A stretch of 6,265 nucleotides of DNA from JAUZQZ01 sp036985955. GTDB lineage: Bacteria; Pseudomonadota; Zetaproteobacteria; Mariprofundales; Mariprofundaceae. Both the position numbers and the translations under genes were made by a program. Of this stretch, positions 1 through 5,084 are shown piece by piece. The DNA lies in contig BTQQ01000105.1 in NCBI GenBank assembly GCA_036985955.1, positions 1 to 6,265 of the forward strand, written 5' to 3'. The number at the start of each line of letters is the position of its first letter. The first letter of the stretch is position 1. The notes beneath the pieces are model-generated. The model saw nothing but the letters and a program-made list of their open reading frames with translations. It made no database searches and was not told where the DNA came from.

Positions 1-231
1 CTGTTTCGGCTGGAACACGAAGCAGAATTGGCCGCGGAATCCGGTAAGCCGCAGTTGGGATTGTTTATCGAGGCTGAGCGCAAGGACAAGGAAGAACGGG
101 AACGATTCCTGCGGGAATTGTCCGAACGATTGTCCTCGCTTGATGTGGAAACGATGCGGCCCGTTGATGCTTTGAACGTGCTCAATGAGATGGTGATGAT
201 GTACAAGGACAGAGAGCGCAATGGCCAATAG
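1..231 (+). CDS. mutS: DNA mismatch repair protein MutS, C-terminal end (5' part outside window)
   Basis: Frame 1 is open from the first base to a TAG at 229-231, so this is the 3' end of a gene that begins upstream; about 76 codons are visible. The segment PQLGLF followed by a charged linker and then SSLDVETMRPVDALNVLNEM matches the typical end of MutS. In that family a variable linker containing a P-Q-L-x-L-F motif leads to a short helical tail of the form LDP..LTP.EAL..LY.L, which mediates dimer-tetramer association. The ATPase and mismatch-binding domains are not in the window, so the call rests on the tail alone. An ATG-like internal start (TTG at 28) is not a real start, because the frame is open upstream of it. 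The stop overlaps the glnD start by 11 bp, implying cotranscription. The tail is short and poorly conserved, so another protein ending this way cannot be fully excluded. Confidence 0.8.
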   Translation: MFRLEHEAELAAESGKPQLGLFIEAERKDKEERERFLRELSERLSSLDVETMRPVDALNVLNEMVMMYKDRERNGQ

Positions 232-2824
232 TGTTTCGAACAAGGCGGCAGGTGCCGGTGCATACGGCACGAAGCTGGATGCCCTCTATGCCGGACTCAA
301 TGCCATGTTTGATGCGGGAGAACATGGTGATGCGATGGTGCGCCGGATGTGTACCGGTGTGGATGCGTTGATTGTTGAAATGTGGCGGGATGTGGCGGGA
401 CCGGGTGTGGATGATGTCGATTTGCTGGCTGTAGGTGGCTATGGGCGCGGGGAGTTGTGCCCGAAATCCGATTGGGATCTCTGGTTTCTTCTGAAGAACG
501 AGGCCGAGCCACATGTGAATGCAGCCATTGAACGCTTTGTTTATACGATTTGGGATATGAATGTGAAGCTGGGTCATGCGGTACGCACCGTGGATGAAAC
601 CATGACGTATGTACGCGAGGACTGGAAAACGGCCACTGCGGGGCTGGAATCGCGCCTGCTTTGTGGCAATGGGGCTGCTTATGCAGCGCTACAAAAAAAG
701 ATTGATGCGTTTTTCTCGCGTAAACGCAAAGCTTTCGTTGAAGCCAAGCTGGAGGAAATGGAACTCCGGCATGCAAACACGGGCGGCACTGCTTTTCTGA
801 TGGAGCCGGATATCAAGGAATGCAAGGGGGGGCTGCGCGATGTCCAGACGGTATTCTGGCTGGCCAAGGTTTGGCACAAAAGCAAGGAAATTTCTGATCT
901 TGTCCGGGATGAAATTATTTCCGAAACTGAATATCGGCATTTAATGCAGGCTCAGGATTTTCTCTGGCGTTGCCGTACCGGGCTGCATCTGCAAACAGGA
1001 CGTGCTGTGGACCGGCTTGATTTTGAACAGCAGATGCAGCTTGCGGAGCGTATGGGATATACGGGCAAAGCACACCAGCCTGCTGCGGAAGCCTTTATGA
1101 AGGATTATTTCCGGCATGCCGGACGCATTTCCCGTGTTTCCGGTTTGTTGACCATGCATTTTCAGGAAGAATTGCATCCCCAATGGTTGACGCGCCGCAA
1201 GGATATTGGCGATGGATTTACGCTTGAGGGGAAATGGCTTGGGGTGCGTGACGGGAACATATTCGATGAAGACCCGCTTCGATTGCTGCGTATTTTCCAC
1301 GCTGCCCAGACGGGGCATCGGCGGCTTTCAAGCGAAGCGCTGCGTCTGGTGCGCGAGCATGTGCTGATGATCGATGATGAATTCCGTGCCAATCCGGATG
1401 CATGCCGCATGTTTCTCCAGATATTGAGCGATCGGCGTAATGTCGCCGCTGCACTCAAACAAATGAATGATACGGGTGTTCTGGGGCGTTTTATCCCTGA
1501 GTTTCGGCATGCGGTGGGCTTGGGCCAGTTTAACAATTATCACGCTTATACGGTCGATGAACATACCATACGCGCAGTGGGTGAGGCGCGGAATATGGTG
1601 CATCGTGAACGGGCGGTACGTTTGGCATTGGCGGTGGATGTGTTCAGGAAGATTGAGCGGCCGGAACTGCTGTATCTGGCCCTTTTGTTTCATGATATTG
1701 CCAAGGGATTGCCTGGCGATCATTCTGAATTGGGCGAGGTATGCGCCGTAAAGGTTTGCCGCCGGCTGGGGTTGAATCAGGACGCAACGAATCTTGTTGC
1801 ATGGCTGGTGCGCAATCATTTGCTTATGGCGATGACATCGCAACGTTCGGATTTATCCGACCCGGCGGTTATTAAACAATTTGCCGGACAAATGGGCGAT
1901 GTGGAACGGCTTCGTTATCTCTTATTGCTCAGTGTTGCCGATATTGCCGCTGTCGGGCCCGGCATATGGACGAACTGGAAGGGAACATTGCTACGTGACA
2001 TGTTTCTGGCGACGGAGCGTTACCTGATGAGTGAGGAGGATGCGAGCGGAAGCACGCAGGATCGCGTTCGGATACGCATTGAGAGCACGTTGAAAAAGGC
2101 GGAGGGTAGCGAGCGCGAGACATTGCTGGAGATGTTAAATCAATTGCCATGGCGGGCTGTTCTGGGGCTTCCGCCCAGACATCTGCTGCGTGTCGGACGT
2201 ATGATGACAGGGGTGGAAGGAGATTTTGGCATTGATATTCTGGTAGACGAAGATCGGGGCGAGAGCCTGATCATCGTATTGGCGGCGGACCGCCGGGGAT
2301 TGTTTGCTGATATCGCTGCCGCGATGGCTTCCGGGCATATCAATATTCTGGCTGCTCAGGCTTATGCCTTGAAGAACAGGAGGGTACTGGATGTATTTCA
2401 CATTCAGGGCCATGACGGAAAACTGTTGACCGAACAAAGTGATGTATCAAGGCTGGAGCAGCGTATTGAACAGGCAGTCAGTGGCCATCTTGTTTCGAGA
2501 ACCCCGAAACGGAAATTACATGTGTTGATGCAACAGGTGCCCGTGCAGGCGCATGCATTGCCACTGGCGTCCAGCCGCCAAACGGCCATTGAGGTGACAG
2601 CGGCAGACCGTCCGGGATTACTTAACCTGCTTGCGGGCAAGGTGGCGGATGCCGGTTTTAATGTTCGCGGTGCCAACATCAGTACCTTTGGCGAGAAGGC
2701 CGTGGATGTGTTTTTTCTGACCCGGCGGGATGGTAATGTTTTATCAGATGAGGAGACTTCCACTCTGTGTAAGCAGTTGTCGGATGCCGCGCAATTGCCG
2801 GAAGAAGAGCCAAAGGAGGCATGA
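221..2824 (+). CDS. glnD: Bifunctional [protein-PII] uridylyltransferase / uridylyl-removing enzyme GlnD
   Basis: GlnD is the cytoplasmic glutamine sensor. It uridylylates PII proteins (GlnB/GlnK) when glutamine is low and removes the UMP when glutamine is high, which controls glutamine synthetase and nitrogen gene expression. The 867-residue product is near the usual length (~890 in enterics). Four domains can be read in order. The nucleotidyltransferase domain has GGYGRGEL at 72-79 followed by the metal-binding pair D84 and D86. The GlnD/UTase linker domain has the KGGLRDVQ signature at 202-209. The HD hydrolase domain has H448, the H491-D492 pair in LFHDIAKG, H501 and H533. Two ACT domains for glutamine sensing lie at about 682-755 and 788-855, each with an A-D-R-x-G-L motif. 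All catalytic residues are present, so both activities are expected. The ATG at 221 lies inside the mutS end; AAGGA at 205-209 (11 nt upstream) is a plausible though distant ribosome site. The gene ends in an ATGA overlap with the patatin gene. Confidence 0.97.
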   Translation: MANSVSNKAAGAGAYGTKLDALYAGLNAMFDAGEHGDAMVRRMCTGVDALIVEMWRDVAGPGVDDVDLLAVGGYGRGELCPKSDWDLWFLLKNEAEPHVNAAIERFVYTIWDMNVKLGHAVRTVDETMTYVREDWKTATAGLESRLLCGNGAAYAALQKKIDAFFSRKRKAFVEAKLEEMELRHANTGGTAFLMEPDIKECKGGLRDVQTVFWLAKVWHKSKEISDLVRDEIISETEYRHLMQAQDFLWRCRTGLHLQTGRAVDRLDFEQQMQLAERMGYTGKAHQPAAEAFMKDYFRHAGRISRVSGLLTMHFQEELHPQWLTRRKDIGDGFTLEGKWLGVRDGNIFDEDPLRLLRIFHAAQTGHRRLSSEALRLVREHVLMIDDEFRANPDACRMFLQILSDRRNVAAALKQMNDTGVLGRFIPEFRHAVGLGQFNNYHAYTVDEHTIRAVGEARNMVHRERAVRLALAVDVFRKIERPELLYLALLFHDIAKGLPGDHSELGEVCAVKVCRRLGLNQDATNLVAWLVRNHLLMAMTSQRSDLSDPAVIKQFAGQMGDVERLRYLLLLSVADIAAVGPGIWTNWKGTLLRDMFLATERYLMSEEDASGSTQDRVRIRIESTLKKAEGSERETLLEMLNQLPWRAVLGLPPRHLLRVGRMMTGVEGDFGIDILVDEDRGESLIIVLAADRRGLFADIAAAMASGHINILAAQAYALKNRRVLDVFHIQGHDGKLLTEQSDVSRLEQRIEQAVSGHLVSRTPKRKLHVLMQQVPVQAHALPLASSRQTAIEVTAADRPGLLNLLAGKVADAGFNVRGANISTFGEKAVDVFFLTRRDGNVLSDEETSTLCKQLSDAAQLPEEEPKEA
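2812..2819 (+). promoter_or_regulatory. Strong Shine-Dalgarno site (AAAGGAGG) before the patatin gene
   Basis: AAAGGAGG lies inside the last codons of glnD and is a near-perfect anti-16S match, the strongest ribosome site in the window. It ends one base before the ATG at 2821, which is too close for normal initiation. It is 7 nt from the in-frame GTG at 2827 and 10 nt from the TTG at 2830, both workable spacings. This favours translation starting at GTG 2827, giving a protein two residues shorter, unless the ATGA overlap works by termination-reinitiation. Confidence 0.75.
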
Positions 2825-3732
2825 AAGTGTTGGAGAAACTGTTCCGCAAGAGGAATACGGGATTTGTACTGGCCTTGGGCGGTGGCGGCGGACGGGGATT
2901 GGCGCATCTGGGGGTGTTGGATGTGCTGGAATCCCATGGCCTGAAACCGGATGCTATCGTGGGCAGTAGTATCGGTTCGTTGTTTGGCGCCATGTACGCG
3001 CTGGATCCGGATGCCAAGGTATGTATTGAACGGGCCAAGGATTGTCTGGAATCAGATTTATTCAACAGCCTGGATTTGCCCGTTCTGGATGGCGCGGAGG
3101 TGGAGGATCAGAGCTGGTTGTCACGGTTAACTGCTGCGGCGCGGCAATCCATTCTGTTCACGCGTGCGGCGACCGGTATTGCGGTGACCGATGTCAACAA
3201 GCTGATTGAGATTGTCCATGAGTTTTGTCAGGGCAAGTCATTCGATGACCTGAAGATTCCCATACATATCATGGCAGTGAAATTTCCGTCAGGGGAATGT
3301 CAGATGTTTTCTCCCGATATTGATGTCACGCTGGCCTGCGCCATTGCGGCAAGCATGGCTATTCCCGGCGTATTTAATCCTGTAACGATTCATGAGGAGC
3401 GATTTGTTGATGGCAGCCTGGCCTCGGAATTGCCCGCCAAGGAAGCCAAAATGATGTCCGAGCCGGATCAGTTTGTCGTTGCCGTTAATGTTGGTTCACG
3501 CCCCAGCCCCGATGAAGAGCCAAAAAATGTGATTGGCATGGTGGACTGGGCCACGCGTATCAAGTCGTTGTATCTGCGGCAGTATAAAAAAGCGTACGCT
3601 GATGTGCTGATCGAACCATTGGTCGGGTTTACGCAGTGGCATGATTTTTCCAATCCGGATCAGGAAATTGAAAGAGGCAGGCAGGCGGCGTTGGAACAAT
3701 TGCCGGAGATCATGAAAAAGATGGGGCGTTGA
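2821..3732 (+). CDS. Patatin-like phospholipase (RssA-type serine acyl hydrolase)
   Basis: This is a 303-residue single-domain patatin, a family that hydrolyses acyl esters of phospholipids or related lipids with a Ser-Asp dyad. The glycine-rich oxyanion loop is at 20-26 (GGGGGRG), directly followed by LAHLGVL. The nucleophile elbow G-S-S-I-G at 48-52 places the catalytic serine at S50. The second dyad member is D197 in the DGS motif at 197-199. The stretch AIAASMAIPGVFNPV before it is also characteristic. The length and the absence of added domains fit bacterial RssA/YchK-like proteins (COG1752), whose physiological substrates are mostly unknown. No signal peptide is visible, so it is probably cytoplasmic or peripheral to the inner membrane. 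The ATG at 2821 overlaps the glnD stop by 4 bp, but the ribosome-site spacing favours GTG 2827. The coding region is followed within 6 bp by a repeat element. Confidence 0.93.
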   Translation: MKVLEKLFRKRNTGFVLALGGGGGRGLAHLGVLDVLESHGLKPDAIVGSSIGSLFGAMYALDPDAKVCIERAKDCLESDLFNSLDLPVLDGAEVEDQSWLSRLTAAARQSILFTRAATGIAVTDVNKLIEIVHEFCQGKSFDDLKIPIHIMAVKFPSGECQMFSPDIDVTLACAIAASMAIPGVFNPVTIHEERFVDGSLASELPAKEAKMMSEPDQFVVAVNVGSRPSPDEEPKNVIGMVDWATRIKSLYLRQYKKAYADVLIEPLVGFTQWHDFSNPDQEIERGRQAALEQLPEIMKKMGR

Positions 3733-3737
3733 ATACA

Positions 3738-3886
3738 AGGGCCTGTTAACATTAATTATGAACGAGGCGCTGCTGCCCCAAATGAGGGCAGTCAAGGCGC
3801 GAGGAGAGAAGTTTGGTAAATCCAAATGAACGACGAGTAACGCCGAATGACCTCGTCGCCACGGTCATGTAATGTTAACAGGCCCT
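3738..3886. mobile_element. MITE-like non-coding element A (149 bp, short form)
   Basis: The element is bounded by a perfect 17-bp inverted repeat, AGGGCCTGTTAACATTA at 3738-3754 and its reverse complement at 3870-3886. The interior contains a core (3781-3854) shared with element B. The left half (3738-3854) aligns with element B positions 4815-4930 with one single-base gap. The right half is only about 15 bp (3855-3869), where element B has about 114 bp, so this looks like an internally deleted or shorter family member. No ORF of coding quality lies inside it, so it would need a transposase in trans. A clear target-site duplication is not visible: the bases outside the GGGCC ends are AA on the left and TA on the right. 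It starts 5 bp after the patatin stop and its right end touches the next gene. Confidence 0.75.
3781..3854. repeat. Conserved core of the repeat family, copy in element A
   Basis: This 74-bp block matches 4857-4930 with 68 identities and no gaps; 44 consecutive bases (3793-3836 against 4869-4912) are identical. It holds nested complementary arms: GAGG/CCTC (3784-3787 with 3851-3854, read as part of a longer imperfect stem), GGCG at 3796-3799 with CGCC at 3841-3844, and TTTGG at 3812-3816 with CCAAA at 3822-3826 around a TAAAT loop. The longer outer arm of this copy has decayed compared with element B. Confidence 0.8.
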
Positions 3887-3895
3887 AATCCCCAG

Positions 3896-4150
3896 ATGTT
3901 TTATGCTCCCGAACAAATATTAAGCATATTGGGTTCAATCCTGATTCTGCTTGCTTATTTTCTCACAGTCGCCAAACCGGAGAAAAAGAGCCTGTATTTC
4001 TCCATTAGTTTCTTCGGCGGAGGCGCATTGCTGGTGGTCGCCGTTATTTACCGGAATCCGGGTTTAATTATGCTTGAGGTCGCGTGGATGGTAATTAATG
4101 CATGGGGCCTGTGGAAGGTGTTACGGAAAACATTTCATGCAGCAGCTTGA
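3896..4150 (+). CDS. Small integral membrane protein, CBU_0592-like
   Basis: The product is 84 residues from the ATG at 3896. It has three hydrophobic segments (from 3896, about residues 8-24, 33-51 and 55-75), separated by a charged AKPEKKS turn and an RNP turn. The pattern L-G-S-I-L-I-L-L-A-Y-F near the start, a glycine-rich second helix and LEVAWMVINAWGL in the third resemble the CBU_0592 family of small bacterial membrane proteins, whose function is unknown. An in-frame ATG at 3872 would add eight residues (MLTGPNPQ), but these come almost entirely from the right end of element A, so I prefer 3896. Neither start has a good ribosome site. The insertion may therefore have removed the original leader or promoter, and expression is uncertain. 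The end overlaps the next gene by 14 bp, which suggests the two are translated together. Confidence 0.7.
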   Translation: MFYAPEQILSILGSILILLAYFLTVAKPEKKSLYFSISFFGGGALLVVAVIYRNPGLIMLEVAWMVINAWGLWKVLRKTFHAAA

Positions 4151-4844
4151 CCGCGCTGTCATTCTGGCTGCCGGACTCGGCACACGGTTAAAATGGTTGA
4201 CTCACGATCAGCCCAAGGCACTGATTGATGTGGTGGGAGCGCCAGCCATTGCGCATGTCATTCGCCGGCTCGCCACGCAGGGAATACGCTATATTGCAGT
4301 TAATACACATCATCATGCGGATCAACTGATCAAGGTGCTGGGCGATGGTTCGCGGCTGGGTGTGCGGCTGTATTTCAGCCGTGAGAAGAAATTGCTTGAT
4401 TCCGGCGGTGGTGTGCGTCAGGCACTTGATTTGTTGCCGGGCGAGGGGTTGCTGGCCGTACATAATGCCGATGTATTGGCCGATATAGATGTGCAGGTGT
4501 TGGCAAGGGTATGCCCCGAAGGCGGTGCTTGTCTTTCTCTGGTTCCCAATCCCGCACATCACCCCACAGGAGACTTTAGTCTGCGCGATGGCTTGATTTC
4601 GATTTCGCTGGATGGCGGTCCGCGTTATACCTTTGCCGGCGTATCGGTATGGGAACAGGGTGTGTTTGATGCGTGGGTTTCCGGACAGTCTTTTCCGTTA
4701 ATTGAGGCTATTCAACACCTTGCCGATGAAAACTGTTGCGCAGGTGTTTTGCACGACGGATCATGGTTTGACATAGGGCGGCCGCGCGATTTGATGCAGG
4801 CGAGAAGGCGGGCTAGGGCCTGTTCACATAAAATCCAAGCGTAG
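4137..4844 (+). CDS. murU: Sugar-1-phosphate nucleotidyltransferase, MurU-like
   Basis: The 235-residue product has the sugar nucleotidyltransferase fold. The signature LAAGLGTRL is at 10-18 with the lysine K27 in QPKALI, GDGSRLG is at 69-75, SGGG at 89-92, the metal-binding HNAD at 109-112 (D112), and WFDIG at 210-214 (D212). NPAHHPTGDF at 138-147 and YTFAGVSV at 164-171 point to MurU. MurU makes UDP-N-acetylmuramate from MurNAc-1-phosphate in the cell-wall recycling route that bypasses de novo MurA/MurB synthesis. Another NDP-sugar pyrophosphorylase activity remains possible, since the kinase partner AmgK is not in the window. I chose ATG 4137 because the protein then begins directly before the signature; the longer frame from 4098 adds residues that merely shadow the preceding gene. 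Codons from 4815 on, encoding the last nine residues (RACSHKIQA) and the stop, lie in the left inverted repeat of element B, so the native C-terminus has probably been replaced. The conserved fold is complete before that point. Confidence 0.85.
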   Translation: MQQLDRAVILAAGLGTRLKWLTHDQPKALIDVVGAPAIAHVIRRLATQGIRYIAVNTHHHADQLIKVLGDGSRLGVRLYFSREKKLLDSGGGVRQALDLLPGEGLLAVHNADVLADIDVQVLARVCPEGGACLSLVPNPAHHPTGDFSLRDGLISISLDGGPRYTFAGVSVWEQGVFDAWVSGQSFPLIEAIQHLADENCCAGVLHDGSWFDIGRPRDLMQARRRARACSHKIQA

Positions 4845-4856
4845 CGCTGCGTCCGG

Positions 4857-4930
4857 AATGAGGCCAGACAAGGCGCGAGGAGAGAAGTTTGGTAAATCCA
4901 AATGAACGACGAACAACGCCGCATGGCCTC
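4857..4930. repeat. Conserved core of the repeat family, copy in element B
   Basis: This is the second copy of the 74-bp block at 3781-3854, with six substitutions. Here the outer arm is intact (AATGAGGCCA paired with the segment ending at 4933), the middle arm is GGCG 4872-4875 with CGCC 4917-4920, and the inner arm is TTTGG 4888-4892 with CCAAA 4898-4902. Together they form a nested stem, separate from the terminal repeats. Confidence 0.8.
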
Positions 4931-4955
4931 ATTTCGGGTGCAGCCCTGCGGGACG

Positions 4956-4969
4956 GGCCATTTTTGGCC
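4956..4969. repeat. Short palindrome GGCCA-TTTT-TGGCC inside element B
   Basis: A 5-bp perfect stem with a four-T loop lies in the right half of element B, a part missing from element A. It has no trailing T-run, so it is not a convincing rho-independent terminator. It is best read as part of the element's secondary structure. Confidence 0.45.
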
Positions 4970-5084
4970 GTTCCAGCGTTATTTCTCGCTGATGTGCATT
5001 CAGCACACTACGCTCGAAATGCCTTGCAGCGACCCAAAAATGACCGCGTCGCTGCGTTTGGATTTTATGTGAACAGGCCCTTGG

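Larger units (their letters stand above)
4815..5081. mobile_element. MITE-like non-coding element B (267 bp, long form)
   Basis: The terminal inverted repeats are perfect for 24 bp (4815-4838 and 5058-5081), beginning AGGGCCTGTTCACATAAAAT. They continue with a few mismatches to about 37 bp (4815-4851 against 5045-5081). An inner perfect 10-bp inverted repeat, AATGAGGCCA at 4857-4866 and TGGCCTCATT at 4924-4933, encloses the core shared with element A. The right half carries further short palindromes, including GCAGCGAC/GTCGCTGC (5026-5033 and 5048-5055). No credible protein is encoded; the short open frames across it are not conserved families. The outermost bases are TA on the left and TT on the right of the GGGCC ends, so a two-base TA target duplication is possible but not proven. 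The element begins inside the murU-like gene and ends 3 bp before the symporter start. Confidence 0.8.

Noticed and set aside
182..577. Minus-strand frames opposite the mutS end and glnD (also 297-776, 941-1318, 1328-1843, 2404-2937)
   Set aside because: All sit antisense to clear glnD coding sequence with intact domains and have shadow-like composition.
3738..3886. Element A as a rho-independent terminator for the mutS-glnD-patatin unit
   Set aside because: The inverted repeats are over 100 bp apart and no T-run follows. The structure recurs as a family with the same ends, which fits a mobile repeat better.
4098..4136. Longer N-terminus of the MurU-like enzyme from ATG 4098
   Set aside because: The 13 extra residues overlap the coding end of the membrane protein and precede the nucleotide-binding signature, which normally lies near the N-terminus.
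3738..5081. The two elements as CRISPR repeats, or as ends of one composite transposon carrying the membrane protein and murU
   Set aside because: There is no short regular spacing, each copy carries its own pair of inverted ends, and they differ in length. A composite unit would need a shared flanking duplication, which is not visible.
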